Origin: Paenibacillus sp. S150
GTDB taxonomy: Bacteria; Bacillota; Bacilli; Paenibacillales; Paenibacillaceae
Direction: 5' to 3'
DNA: 64,000 bases
Assembly (NCBI RefSeq): GCF_019352175.1
Contig: NZ_JACBYI010000013.1
Span: 1 to 64,000 of the forward strand
Shown here: one piece after another, positions 25,495 to 34,808 of the stretch
Position numbering within the stretch: position 1 is the first letter of the stretch
Layout: each line of letters starts with the position of its first letter
Translations under genes and position numbers: made by a program
Notes under the pieces: generated by a model
Told to the model about the DNA's origin: nothing
The model's database searches: none
The model's input: the letters and a program-made list of their open reading frames with translations, nothing else

Positions 25495-27615
25495 GTGGGC
25501 ATCCATTATTGGGAACAAGAGAATATATTTGAGCTTCGCACGGAGCGCTCTTCTTATGTATTTGGCGTGAATGAACAAGGCATCCTGCAGCACCTGTACT
25601 GGGGGGAGCCGGTGGAGGCCAGGGAATGCGCCCCGCTGCTTGCCATCCGCACCCACAGCTCATTTGACAATGACTTGAACAGTGATCAGGCGGAGTACGG
25701 GGGCAGGGGAGGCGGCAATTACGCCGAGCCTTGCCTGCATGTCCATTTCTCCGACGGCGTCCGTGATCTGAAGCTTCGCTATGCGGGCTGCGAGCTCGTC
25801 TCGGAGAACCGCATCAGCATCCGGCTGTCGGATGACCATTATCCATTGCGGGTGGAGCTTGGGTATACGGCCATACCGGAAGTTGACTTGATTGAACGGG
25901 ATGTCCGCATTTTCAACGGCGGAGACACGCCTGTGCGGGTTATTCAGGCTATGGCCGCTTCCTGGACGCTTCCGCCTTTGCGGGATTACCGCCTGACTCA
26001 TGTTACGGGACGCTGGGCGGGTGAATACCAGCTCAGATCTCAGCCGCTGTCCGAGGGGAGGAGGGTGCTGGAATCCCGAAGAGGCTTCACCGGACCGCAC
26101 AGCAATCCCTGGTTCGCGGTCGACAACGGGAGGGCTGATGAAGAGACGGGAAAGGTGTGGTTCGGAGCGCTGGCCTGGAGCGGCAACTGGAAAATCACTG
26201 CCGAGAAATCAAACTTCGGCCGTCTGCACGTTCTGGGCGGCATCAATGATTTCGACGGAGCCTTTGAGCTGGGGCCGGGGGCAGTCTACTCCTCTCCCGT
26301 CTTTACGGGCGGGTACGTCTCCGGCGGCTTCGGCGCGATGAGCCGGAATTTGCACCTCTATCAGAGCCGGTATATTCTTCCGGGCGGGCGGGTCCGGAAG
26401 GTGCTCTACAATTCCTGGGAGGCGACCGGATTTGCGGTGAACGTTCAGGAGCAGAAGAAGCTGGCCAGACAGGCCGCCCGCCTCGGCGTGGAGCGGTTTG
26501 TGGTGGATGACGGCTGGTTCGGCGCCAGAAACAGCGACATGGCCGGCTTGGGCGATTGGACCGTGAACCCGGAGAAGTTCCCGCTGGGGCTGCAGGAGCT
26601 GATTGATGAAGTCAAGGGATTCGGCATGGATTTCGGTCTGTGGGTGGAGCCGGAGTCGGTTAATCCGGACAGCGATCTGTACCGGCAGCATCCCGATTGG
26701 GTCTATCAGTTCCCGAACCGTGAGGGCACACTGCTCCGCAACCAGCTGATGCTCAATCTTGGCCATCCCGAGGTCAAGGCCTTTGTGCTTGAATTTATGA
26801 CAGAGCTGCTGGACTCCTATGATATTTCTTTCATTAAATGGGATATGAACCGGACGGTCACGGAGCCCGGCGCCTTCCCGCTCGCGGAGCATGCCGGGGA
26901 CTCGGTATGGATCAGGCATGTGGAGCATTTGTACGAGATTTGGGCCGAGCTCAGACAGCGGTTCCCGCAGGTGGAATTCGAGACCTGCGCAGGAGGCGGC
27001 GCAAGAATCGATCTGGGCATGCTGCGGTATGCGGACCAAGCCTGGATCAGCGATAATACGGATGCCCTCGACAGGCTGCTGATTCAGGAAGGCTTCTGCT
27101 ATGCGTACAGCCCGTCCGTGATGATGTGCTGGGTGACGGAATCGCCGCATGGCATGAACGGCAGAAGCCTTCCGCTCGCCTTCCGCTTTCACAGCGCCAT
27201 GATGGGGGGACTTGGAATCGGGGCCGATATCGGCAAGTGGAGCGATGCGGAGCTGTCGGAGGCAGCCCGGTTTGTGGCGCAGTACAAAAAAATCCGTCAT
27301 GTGATAGCCGAAGGCAGCCTCTACCGTCTGGCCTCAGTGCGCGAAGGGGGCTTGGCGGCCGGCCAGTATGTCAGCCCGGACCGTCAGGAGACAGTTGTCT
27401 TTGCCTTCCGGCAGGCCCAGCATTTCGGGTATTCGGAGCAAAGAATTACACTGCGGGGACTGGACCCGGATGCGGTCTACAGCATGGAAGCGGCGGAGGG
27501 TCTGACGCAGACCCTGTGGCACGGCTCCACCCTGATGAATCTGGGCCTGCCGCTGTCCCTGAGCGGAGATTATGCCAGCCGGATGATTCATTTACAACGG
27601 CAGCCCGCCCGTTGA
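25495..27615 (+). CDS. Alpha-galactosidase, GH36
   Basis: 706 residues, the normal GH36 length. Visible family motifs are WFGARNSDMAGLGDWTVNPE, GFGMDFGLWVEPESVNPDSD, FIKWDMNR (nucleophile D450), CAGGGARIDLGMLRYADQAW and SDNTDALDR (acid/base D520). It hydrolyses terminal alpha-1,6-galactose from raffinose-type sugars or galactomannan oligosaccharides. No signal peptide, so it acts in the cytoplasm on imported sugars. GTG at 25495 is chosen because AAAAGGAGGATTTAC lies directly before it. A strong terminator follows. It fits with the importer upstream and the secreted mannanase at 39.5 kb as a galactomannan route, though the genes are not one operon. Confidence 0.93.
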   Translation: MGIHYWEQENIFELRTERSSYVFGVNEQGILQHLYWGEPVEARECAPLLAIRTHSSFDNDLNSDQAEYGGRGGGNYAEPCLHVHFSDGVRDLKLRYAGCELVSENRISIRLSDDHYPLRVELGYTAIPEVDLIERDVRIFNGGDTPVRVIQAMAASWTLPPLRDYRLTHVTGRWAGEYQLRSQPLSEGRRVLESRRGFTGPHSNPWFAVDNGRADEETGKVWFGALAWSGNWKITAEKSNFGRLHVLGGINDFDGAFELGPGAVYSSPVFTGGYVSGGFGAMSRNLHLYQSRYILPGGRVRKVLYNSWEATGFAVNVQEQKKLARQAARLGVERFVVDDGWFGARNSDMAGLGDWTVNPEKFPLGLQELIDEVKGFGMDFGLWVEPESVNPDSDLYRQHPDWVYQFPNREGTLLRNQLMLNLGHPEVKAFVLEFMTELLDSYDISFIKWDMNRTVTEPGAFPLAEHAGDSVWIRHVEHLYEIWAELRQRFPQVEFETCAGGGARIDLGMLRYADQAWISDNTDALDRLLIQEGFCYAYSPSVMMCWVTESPHGMNGRSLPLAFRFHSAMMGGLGIGADIGKWSDAELSEAARFVAQYKKIRHVIAEGSLYRLASVREGGLAAGQYVSPDRQETVVFAFRQAQHFGYSEQRITLRGLDPDAVYSMEAAEGLTQTLWHGSTLMNLGLPLSLSGDYASRMIHLQRQPAR

Positions 27616-27617
27616 AG

Positions 27618-27666
27618 ACAACAAGGTACCCGATGCCGTGAGGCGGGGTACCTTGTTGTTCTTTTT
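27618..27666 (+). terminator. Terminator after GH36 gene
   Basis: ACAACAAGGTACCC (27618-27631) pairs with GGGTACCTTGTTGT (27646-27659), followed by TTCTTTTTG. No gene lies in 27616-27916, which otherwise holds the promoter at 27820-27849. Confidence 0.9.
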
Positions 27667-27819
27667 GTGCAGGCAATTATGAATTTTCTTTTGTTGCGGT
27701 TAAGGCATGTATAAGTTGGGAAGCAGTTCTGATACAGAAGCTCTTGTCCGCCGAAAGCCCCGCAGTGCCTCTCTTCTCCGGGGATAGGCGCCGCTTATAC
27801 TGGTATAACCAACGTCTAT

Positions 27820-27849
27820 TTAACAAGCGCACCGGCAGCCGTCTATAAT
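27820..27849 (+). promoter_or_regulatory. Sigma-A-like promoter of phosphatase-superfamily gene
   Basis: TTAACA (27820-27825), an 18-base spacer and TATAAT (27844-27849), leaving a leader of about 60 bases before the ATG at 27917. Confidence 0.6.
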
Positions 27850-27916
27850 AGCTTCAGAGGTTAATTCCGAGTTAACTTATTGGAATATCTAAATTACCCG
27901 TGAACGGAGTGAAAAG

Positions 27917-29986
27917 ATGGCAGACAGCAATAAAAAGGCGAAAAAGGTAATGCTGCTGGGCCTTGACGGCGCCGACCCGGCGGTAATCCGCAAATATGTG
28001 GCGGAGGGCAGGCTTCCTAATTTCAAAAGAGCGATCGATGCCGGTGTGACGACCGTCGATCTGGGCATGCAGAGTGTGCTTCCGGCGATTACACCGCCGA
28101 ATTGGGCGTCGATTGCGACGGGTGCTTATCCTGCGACCCACGGGATTACCTGCTTCTGGAACCATACGCTCGGCAACGAGCTGGATGTGCTGGATTACGG
28201 CTTTGACTCCGGGCTGCTGAAGGCGGAGACGATTTGGCAGGCTTACGCCAGAGCGGGCAAGAAGAGCATTATTTTCAACTATCCGACGTCCTGGCCGCCT
28301 CAGGTGGAGGATGCCATCTATGTGGACGGAACCAGCATTTATACCAATCTCCGCGGATATATCGATTATGAAAAAGTGTACGAAGGCCGCACCGGTGATT
28401 TCGGCCTGACCGAAATTCCCCATGTGGTGGACAATACGGGAGCGAACTGCCGGTTTGAAGGCGAGGAAACCTCGCAGAAGGCGGAGATCAGCAAGGATAC
28501 CTACGAAGGCTACGGCTACGCGCAGCCGGGGCTGGTAACCACCACCCAGGACGGGGAGCTGTCCGCCGATGTGCCGACGGCAGACCAGATAATTACACCG
28601 CTGAGGCCTGCCGAAGGCTGGGCAGCCGCTCCGGCCCATGCGCGGGAGTTCGCGGTTCCGGTGAACAACGGACAGGCGCGGCGTTACGGTTTACTGGTCG
28701 CCGACAACGGAGGCGTATATAACCGGATTCAGATCTATGCCTCGAAGGGAGCGGAAACGCCGCTCGGCGAAGCGGCCCTTGACGAATGGAGCGGCTGGAT
28801 CTACGACAATTACACGATCGACGGGGCCGCCATTCCCGTAGCCTACAAAATCCGCGTGCTGGAGCTGGACCCGGCGGGCGAGAGCTTCAAGTTCTATTCC
28901 TCGTATGTGCTTGACCTGAAGACAGGGAAATATTTCTACCCGCAGAGCGTCGGGGAAGAGCTGTACAGCAAGGTTGGTCCAATGCTGCAGCCTTCCAATT
29001 ACAGCCGCCTGAGTCCGCAGGCCGATCAGGTTCTGCTGGAGTCGATCGCGGAAATGTACAGCTGGCATGTGGATGCGATCAGCCATCTGCTTGATACCAA
29101 TGACTGGGATTTGTTTTATACGCATATGCACGGAATTGACATGTTCAACCACTTTTATCTCGACCATACCCTGCCTGCTGCGTCAGCGGAATATGAACGT
29201 TACCAGGAGCTTATCTATCAGATCTATGAGATCAGCGACCGCTTCATCGGCGCTCTGCTGGACCGGCTGGATGAAGACACAGCGGCGTTCATCGTTTCGG
29301 ATCATGCGGGTGTGGCGAAGAACCCGGAAACGGATCATCCGCTCATCGGCGATATGTGGGGCATCAATGTCGGCATTCTCGGCGAGCTTGGGTATACGCA
29401 GCTCAAGGAGAGCGCGGGCAGCTATGAGATTGACTGGAGCCGCACCACTGCGGTTGCCCAGCGCGCGACCTACATCTATTTGAACGTCAAGGGCCGCGAC
29501 CCGCAGGGGATTGTGGATCCGGCGGATGTGGACAAGACGGTGGAGCAAATCATCAACGACCTGTACAGCTACCGTGATCCGAAGACGGGACGGAGAGTGA
29601 TCAGCTTTGCGCTGAACCGCAATGATATGGAGGTTGTGGGGCTGGGCGGTGAGAACGTCGGCGATATCTTTTATATTCTGGAGCCTGACTTTACCCGCTG
29701 CCATGGCAACGGGCTCAGCAACCATACCCTGCTGGGCTACTCGATGAAAGCCCTCTTCATTGCCCTCGGAGCCGGTGTGAAAAGCGGGGAAGTTATCGAC
29801 CGCAAGGTCAAAGTGGTGGATATCGTGCCGACAATCTGCCATCTGACCGGCTCGCCGGTGCCAAAGAATGCAGAGGGCGGAATCCTCTATCAGATTCTGT
29901 CCGCAGCTGCGGCAGAGGAAGAATCCGCAGAGCGCGCCGGGGAACCCGCAGCACCGGTGGCAGCAGGAACAGGCGGCGGAGCGTAG
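27917..29986 (+). CDS. Alkaline-phosphatase-superfamily phosphodiesterase/hydrolase
   Basis: 689 residues, no signal peptide. Superfamily metal motifs are MLLGLDGADP (D17), ITPPNWASIATGAYPATHGI with the nucleophile position at T59, MHGIDMFNHF, IVSDHAG and CHGNGLSNHT. These match the type I phosphodiesterase/nucleotide pyrophosphatase branch, two-metal enzymes that cleave phosphate or related esters. About 150 inserted residues (roughly 180-330) have beta-rich character. The C-terminus is an Ala/Gly-rich tail. ACGGAG precedes the ATG. The next gene starts 1 bp after the stop. With a sulfonate-type importer downstream, a sulfate or sulfonate-related ester is possible, but the substrate cannot be named. 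Confidence 0.8.
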   Translation: MADSNKKAKKVMLLGLDGADPAVIRKYVAEGRLPNFKRAIDAGVTTVDLGMQSVLPAITPPNWASIATGAYPATHGITCFWNHTLGNELDVLDYGFDSGLLKAETIWQAYARAGKKSIIFNYPTSWPPQVEDAIYVDGTSIYTNLRGYIDYEKVYEGRTGDFGLTEIPHVVDNTGANCRFEGEETSQKAEISKDTYEGYGYAQPGLVTTTQDGELSADVPTADQIITPLRPAEGWAAAPAHAREFAVPVNNGQARRYGLLVADNGGVYNRIQIYASKGAETPLGEAALDEWSGWIYDNYTIDGAAIPVAYKIRVLELDPAGESFKFYSSYVLDLKTGKYFYPQSVGEELYSKVGPMLQPSNYSRLSPQADQVLLESIAEMYSWHVDAISHLLDTNDWDLFYTHMHGIDMFNHFYLDHTLPAASAEYERYQELIYQIYEISDRFIGALLDRLDEDTAAFIVSDHAGVAKNPETDHPLIGDMWGINVGILGELGYTQLKESAGSYEIDWSRTTAVAQRATYIYLNVKGRDPQGIVDPADVDKTVEQIINDLYSYRDPKTGRRVISFALNRNDMEVVGLGGENVGDIFYILEPDFTRCHGNGLSNHTLLGYSMKALFIALGAGVKSGEVIDRKVKVVDIVPTICHLTGSPVPKNAEGGILYQILSAAAAEEESAERAGEPAAPVAAGTGGGA

Positions 29987-29987
29987 G

Positions 29988-30332
29988 ATGCGCACGGAGA
30001 TTCCGCGTAAGCGGATTCCTCATATCACAGACAGGGAGTTCGATGACTTGACCTTCGGCAGCGGTCAGCCCGTACTGGTGTTCTTTGGGTCGCGGCGCTG
30101 TAAAATCTGCAGGCAGCTTTTTCCGGTCGCCGAGGCGGTTGCCCACGATTTTCATGGCCGGATGAATGTGTACGGTGTGGATGCCGGCAAATACCGGCCC
30201 CTGTTCCAAAGACTGCGCCTGAGAGGCATCCCTCAGCTCGTGCTGTTTCTGGGTGGAGAGGTCAAGCTGCGGATCGGAGGCTTTCACCCGAAGGAGGTAT
30301 TGGTGGATAAAATAGGGCAATGGGTGCCATAG
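29988..30332 (+). CDS. Thioredoxin-like protein
   Basis: 114 residues with a thioredoxin fold: VLVFFGSRRCKICRQLFPV (active-site C38 and C41 as CKIC) and the cis-Pro loop RGIPQLVLFLGGE. No signal peptide, so it is cytoplasmic. CKIC is not the usual CGPC, which alters redox potential and partner choice. It begins 1 bp after the phosphodiesterase stop, so it is translationally coupled to that gene. It may reduce or protect the enzyme or act in the same sulfur-related process (inference). Confidence 0.85.
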   Translation: MRTEIPRKRIPHITDREFDDLTFGSGQPVLVFFGSRRCKICRQLFPVAEAVAHDFHGRMNVYGVDAGKYRPLFQRLRLRGIPQLVLFLGGEVKLRIGGFHPKEVLVDKIGQWVP

Positions 30333-30431
30333 GCTTTTTGAAGGCGGACAAATCTGCAGCTCTTTTTCCTAGTAGTCACATTGGTTTTATCATTATATAA
30401 TGAGGCTACTAAACGTAAAGAGGGAGAGGCT

Positions 30432-31340
30432 ATGCGTCTGGAACAGCTCTATCATATTGTGGCGATTGCCCAAACGGGCTCGATATCAACGGCTGCCGAA
30501 CGCTCTTATATTTCTCAGCCGGCATTGAGCTCATCCGTGTCCAAGCTGGAAATTGAGCTCGGAATTCCACTGTTCAAGCGCACCAACCAAGGGGTTCACC
30601 CAACCGATGCGGGCCAGGCCGTTATTCAAAAAGCGATGGAGGCCATCGACCTGCTGGAGGATATCAAAGCGTTGGCTGAGGAGAGCACCCTTTCCATGAC
30701 CGGAAGCATCCATCTTGCCGTCGAGCCGTTCATCAGCAACACCATCATGGTCAACACGCTGACTACGTTCAAATACAAGCACCCCAATGTCAATGTGCTG
30801 ATGAAGGTCGGAGAATCGAACAACAATCTGCGTGACATAGCGGCGGGCAAAGCCGATTTCGGTGTTGTGATGAAAACCTGCGGACAGCCCGGGGAGAAGG
30901 ACCTCTGCCTCCGGGAATTGTTCAGGGACCGCTTGGTGCTGCTCGTCAGCCGGGATTCCGCTTTGGCTGCGAACAAATCAGTGACACTCACGGAGGCGCT
31001 GGCCCAGCCGCTGGTCCTGTACAATACGGAGTTTGCCACCGATTGCTGGATCTCCGAGCTGCTGAGAACATATGGCGATTTCAACGTGGCCTACCGGCTG
31101 GACAGCTTTCCCATGCTGGAGAATGTCATTTCCCTGAATCTATGCGCCGCCTTTGCCCCGAAGTTCATGAGCGATTATTTTCTGGATAAGGGAAGTATTG
31201 TGCCGCTGGATATTTCCGATACAGAGCTGGATGTCTCGATTGTTCTGGCCTGGACCAAACGCCATCATCTGTCGCTGATCGAAAAAGAAATGATGGAAAC
31301 GATCAAATCGCTGTGCTCCATGTTCCAGTTCATCGGTTAG
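30432..31340 (+). CDS. LysR-family regulator
   Basis: 302 residues. The winged helix-turn-helix reads GSISTAAERSYISQPALSSS then VSKLEIELGIPLFKR. The effector domain follows, with GSIHLAVEPFISNTIMVNTL and the usual two lobes. ATG at 30432 follows AGAGGGAGAGG. A TATAAT (30395-30400) lies upstream, flanked by short AGTAG/CTACT arms that could be a LysR box. It precedes the SMR pair by 31 bp, co-directionally, which is not the usual divergent LysR layout. Likely regulates the SMR pair or the sulfonate-type importer. Confidence 0.9.
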   Translation: MRLEQLYHIVAIAQTGSISTAAERSYISQPALSSSVSKLEIELGIPLFKRTNQGVHPTDAGQAVIQKAMEAIDLLEDIKALAEESTLSMTGSIHLAVEPFISNTIMVNTLTTFKYKHPNVNVLMKVGESNNNLRDIAAGKADFGVVMKTCGQPGEKDLCLRELFRDRLVLLVSRDSALAANKSVTLTEALAQPLVLYNTEFATDCWISELLRTYGDFNVAYRLDSFPMLENVISLNLCAAFAPKFMSDYFLDKGSIVPLDISDTELDVSIVLAWTKRHHLSLIEKEMMETIKSLCSMFQFIG

Positions 31341-31371
31341 ACCGTTCAAACCGCTTAAGGAGAAAATAGAT

Positions 31372-32031
31372 ATGAAGCCACTCGAAGAAGGCTCTGCACC
31401 CAAATTCCACGGCCGCACTGCCTGGCTTTTCGTGGCCGCCGGGGGGCTGCTGGATGTGCTATGGGCGGTCGGCCTGCAGCGCAGTGACGGATTCCGCCTC
31501 CCGGGGCCGAGTGTTTTTGCATTGTGCTGCATTGGGCTTAGCTATGCTTTCTATGTAAAAGCGATAGCGCTGCTCCCCGTGGGGACAGCCTATACGGTAT
31601 TTACCGGAATCGGCGCGGCGGGAACCGCTGCTGCCGGAATGCTGCTTCTGGGCGAGCCCGCCGGCGGCTGGCGGATATTTTTCATCATGCTGCTGCTCGG
31701 CGGCATGCTTGGGCTTAAGCTGACCGCCGGTGAAGCGGGCGGGAGGGCTGAAGGCGGGGAAGGGGAGCCGGCCCCCATCGGGGCACCGCAGTTAATGAGC
31801 AAAAGCGCCGGGCGGGAGTTAACAGGCCCGGGTGCTGGAGCGAAGTTGACCGTCCCGGGCGCTGAGCTGGAGCCTACAGGCCCAAGTGAGCCTGCGGAGT
31901 CAACGGTCCCGGACGCTGAACAGGCGCTGCCGGCTGTAAGCGCTGCGCCGGGTCCGGCAAGGCAGGCACGCCTTTTGCCGGGGGCGGAAGTGCGCTCTGA
32001 TGCCGGCGGCAGTCAGAGGGAGCGCTCCTGA
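31372..32031 (+). CDS. SMR-family transporter subunit with long C-terminal tail
   Basis: 219 residues, twice the usual 105-110. Residues 15-118 are a four-helix SMR core close to the SugE/Gdx group (GLLDVLWAVGLQRSDGF, LPVGTAYTVFTGIGAAGTAA). The membrane carboxylate normally Glu in the first helix is Asp (D28). Residues 119-219 form a hydrophilic Pro/Gly/Glu-rich tail with repeated LTGPGA, LTVPGA, PTGPSEP and STVPDAE units. AGGAG lies upstream. The stop and the next ATG share one base (TGATG), and that neighbour is also SMR, so they probably form a hetero-oligomer. Guanidinium or quaternary-amine export is the family role. Confidence 0.85.
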   Translation: MKPLEEGSAPKFHGRTAWLFVAAGGLLDVLWAVGLQRSDGFRLPGPSVFALCCIGLSYAFYVKAIALLPVGTAYTVFTGIGAAGTAAAGMLLLGEPAGGWRIFFIMLLLGGMLGLKLTAGEAGGRAEGGEGEPAPIGAPQLMSKSAGRELTGPGAGAKLTVPGAELEPTGPSEPAESTVPDAEQALPAVSAAPGPARQARLLPGAEVRSDAGGSQRERS

Positions 32032-32345
32032 TGGCCTGGCTGCTGCTGGTCCTTGCAGGCCTGTCCGAGGTAGCCAGTGTTCCCTTGCTGAAGCGGTCAC
32101 AGGGGTTAAGCAGGCTGATGCCTGCGGTCTCGGCGCTGGCTGCGCTGGCGCTCAGCTTTTACTGCCTGTCCCGCTCGCTGATCTCTATTCCTGTCGGAAC
32201 GGCATACGCTGTGTGGACAGGCATCGGCTCCTGCGGAGCGATCCTGACAGGTATCCTTTTCTATGGCGAATCTGCCGGAGCGGGCAAGCTGGCTGCACTG
32301 CTCTGCATGATCATCGGCATGATCGGGCTTAGCCTCACCTCCTGA
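32031..32345 (+). CDS. SMR-family transporter subunit
   Basis: 104 residues, standard SMR size with four helices. The first helix carries the conserved Glu (E13 in LAGLSEVASVPLLK), and the second-to-third region reads ISIPVGTAYAVWTGIGSCGA, the SMR signature. It overlaps the preceding SMR gene by one base. Paired SMR genes (as in YkkCD) work as heterodimers with opposite topology. No guanidine riboswitch is evident upstream. Export of a small cation is likely, but the substrate is unproved. Confidence 0.88.
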   Translation: MAWLLLVLAGLSEVASVPLLKRSQGLSRLMPAVSALAALALSFYCLSRSLISIPVGTAYAVWTGIGSCGAILTGILFYGESAGAGKLAALLCMIIGMIGLSLTS

Positions 32346-32606
32346 CCGCAGCAGCATGGGCTTATTTGCCGGACTGGAACTGAATTTGTGGCCGCAGACC
32401 CGCTAATAGCAGGTTTTAGTTGTAAGGAATACAGGGATTCAGGCTCGGGTTCCGGTCTGGCTCCTGTTTCGGCTCGGACCAGAATCTCAATTCTGTTCTG
32501 TTTCAGACCCGGAGCAGCCCGGACCGCACCATTTTTGCGGCAAGCCATGCTTGGAAGCTAGTAAATTGTATATTATGCCGGCAGGATAAGAGAGGAGACG
32601 CTGACC

Positions 32607-33614
32607 TTGCAAAGCAATACCGGGCAAGCCTTCACACAGGAAGGCGGGAACAGCACCACCACCAACATTAATAACAACACCAGCACGAAAAGCACGAACA
32701 TTAATAACGGCACCAGCAGCAATAGCAGCAAAAACGCCAGCATCAGCACCGGCACGAACACCAATAACAACACCAATCACGCCAGCACCGCCAGCACCGC
32801 CAGCACCAATAATGCCAAGGCCAGTTCAGCAATCAAACCGGTTCTCTCAAAAGAGTGGCTGTACCGGGGCATTTCCGTGGGTTCGGTACTGGCTGCCCTG
32901 CTGTTGTGGTGGCTGGCAAGCGGGAAAGGCTGGGTGAACCCGCTGTTTCTGCCGAAGCCGCAGGCTGTCTGGTCAGCATTCACCGATATTTTGCACGAAG
33001 GCTATAAGGGGCAGACGCTGTTCACCCATATTTGGACCAGTATGAGAAGGCTGTTTCTGGCCCTGGCCGCTGCCTTCTTCACCGCTGTCCCGCTCGGCGT
33101 ATTATGCGGACGTTATCGGGTGCTGCGCGCGGTGGTGGACCCTTTTATTGAATTCTACCGTCCGCTGCCGCCGCTCGCCTATTATACGCTGCTGATTCTG
33201 TGGTTCGGGATTACGGATGTTTCAAAGGTGCTGCTGCTGTTTCTGGGAGCCTTCGCCCCGCTCTTCATCACTGCGGTTTTCAGTGTCCAACGGCTCAGCA
33301 AGGACCGGATTAACGGTGCCAGATCGCTGGGAGCGCGGGGCTGGAAATTGTATGCCTTCGTCATCTTTCCTTCGGTGCTGCCCGAGCTTCTTACCGGCCT
33401 GCGCACCGCCGTCGGCGTAAGCTACGCCACGCTGGTGGCCGCTGAAATGGTGGCTGCGGTATCCGGGGTCGGCTGGCTGGTGCTGGATGCAAGCAAGTTT
33501 CTGCGCAGCGATATTATGTACATGGGAATTATCATTATGGCAGCGATCGCTATTGCTATAGATCTCATTATCCGTGGATTCATCCGCCGGGTGTCTCCCT
33601 GGACGGAGCAATAA
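32607..33614 (+). CDS. Sulfonate/taurine-type ABC transporter permease with Asn/Thr-rich N-terminus
   Basis: 335 residues. The permease part (from about 80) has five or six spans and the loop INGARSLGARGWKLYAFVIF (EAA motif), typical of SsuC/TauC. Residues 5-75 are low complexity, mostly Asn, Thr and Ser, with STASTAST near the end; this does not belong to the family and would lie in the cytoplasm. TTG at 32607 follows AGAGGAGA. Followed by the binding protein and ATPase genes in SsuC-A-B order. The transporter probably imports an organosulfonate or similar small anion. Confidence 0.87.
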   Translation: MQSNTGQAFTQEGGNSTTTNINNNTSTKSTNINNGTSSNSSKNASISTGTNTNNNTNHASTASTASTNNAKASSAIKPVLSKEWLYRGISVGSVLAALLLWWLASGKGWVNPLFLPKPQAVWSAFTDILHEGYKGQTLFTHIWTSMRRLFLALAAAFFTAVPLGVLCGRYRVLRAVVDPFIEFYRPLPPLAYYTLLILWFGITDVSKVLLLFLGAFAPLFITAVFSVQRLSKDRINGARSLGARGWKLYAFVIFPSVLPELLTGLRTAVGVSYATLVAAEMVAAVSGVGWLVLDASKFLRSDIMYMGIIIMAAIAIAIDLIIRGFIRRVSPWTEQ

Positions 33615-33649
33615 ACAGTACAGGTTATCAAAAGGGAGAGTTGACAAAA

Positions 33650-34774
33650 ATGAAAAAGCTTCAGACAACCGGCTTTCGATTAGGTTCACTATTGGCTATT
33701 TTTGCCGTGCTGCTGGCGGTTTCCGCCTGCGGCAGCAACAACGCAAACGGCGGGGACCCCGCTCAAGCCGCCGTTGCCGGCACAGCGGCCGGCGCAGGGT
33801 CCGCGGGCGGGACTTCCCCGGCGCCCTCCGCCGTGACGGAAGAGCTGCCGGCAGAGATCCGCATCGGCTACCAGGTCTCTCCGAACGGCGAACTGCTCGC
33901 CAAATCGCTGGGCCTGCTGGAGCAGAAGTATCCGGAAATCAAGATTTCCTGGCTCAAATTCGATTCCGGGCGCGACGTTAATGTGGCCATTGCCAGCGGA
34001 GGCATCGACTTCGGCCTCCTGGGCACGCCTCCCGGAGCATCGGGCGTAGCTCAGGGCCTGCCGGACCAAATCTATTATATCCATGATGTGATCGGGCAGA
34101 GCGAGGCGCTGGTCGTGAAGAATGCTTCCGGCATTGGCTCGCTGGGCGGGCTTAAGGGGCACAAGATTGCAACCACGTTCGGCTCCACCTCCCACTTCAG
34201 TCTGCTGTCCGCATTGAAGCAGGAGAATATTGATCCTTCCACGATCACGATCCTGGATATGCAGGCTCCCGATATCGTCGCAGCCTGGCAAAGGGGCGAT
34301 ATCGACGGTGCCTATACCTGGCAGCCCAGCCAGTCGAAGCTGGTGGAAGACGGCGGCAAGGTGATTATTACCTCCGCCGATGTGGCCGCCAGAGGCGGAA
34401 TTACCGGAGAGTTTGGCGTGGTGCACAATGATTTCATCGGGAAATATCCGAATGTGGTCAAGGGATATATCTCTGTACTGGATGAGGCGGTCAAGTATTA
34501 CCGTGATTACCCGCAGGAGTCGGCGGAAGCCATGTCCGGCGAGCTGGGTCTGAGCGCTGATGCAGCCCTGAAGGCCATGAATGAGATTATCGTGCTTGAC
34601 GCCTCGCAGCAGACCGCGCCTGAATATATGGGGACACCGGATCAGCCCGGTGCGTTCGGACAGCTGCTGAAGGATACCGGGGATTTTCTGCTTGAACAGA
34701 AGTCAATCACAGAATCACCTGAATTGTCCGTCTATCAGCAGGCGCTGAGAAGCGATCTGTACCCGGTTCAGTAA
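33650..34774 (+). CDS. Sulfonate/taurine-type solute-binding lipoprotein
   Basis: 374 residues. Signal peptide with lipobox VSAC (Cys27), then an Ala/Gly/Pro-rich linker, then an SsuA/TauA-type domain: IRIGYQVSPNGELLAKSLG, INVAIASGG-like VNVAIASGGIDFGLLGT, and VAAWQRGDIDGAYTWQPSQS. The last motif is characteristic of taurine/sulfonate binding proteins. ATG at 33650 lies at good distance from AAAGGGAGAG, while a TTG at 33641 sits too close. It works with the flanking permease and ATPase. Confidence 0.9.
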   Translation: MKKLQTTGFRLGSLLAIFAVLLAVSACGSNNANGGDPAQAAVAGTAAGAGSAGGTSPAPSAVTEELPAEIRIGYQVSPNGELLAKSLGLLEQKYPEIKISWLKFDSGRDVNVAIASGGIDFGLLGTPPGASGVAQGLPDQIYYIHDVIGQSEALVVKNASGIGSLGGLKGHKIATTFGSTSHFSLLSALKQENIDPSTITILDMQAPDIVAAWQRGDIDGAYTWQPSQSKLVEDGGKVIITSADVAARGGITGEFGVVHNDFIGKYPNVVKGYISVLDEAVKYYRDYPQESAEAMSGELGLSADAALKAMNEIIVLDASQQTAPEYMGTPDQPGAFGQLLKDTGDFLLEQKSITESPELSVYQQALRSDLYPVQ

Positions 34775-34808
34775 ATAAATCAGTGATACACAAGAAGGGG
34801 AGGCCGCT

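Noticed and set aside
31340..31372. Guanidine (ykkC) riboswitch before the SMR pair
   Set aside because: Only 31 bases separate the LysR stop from the SMR start, too short for the fold, and no ykkC motifs are seen.
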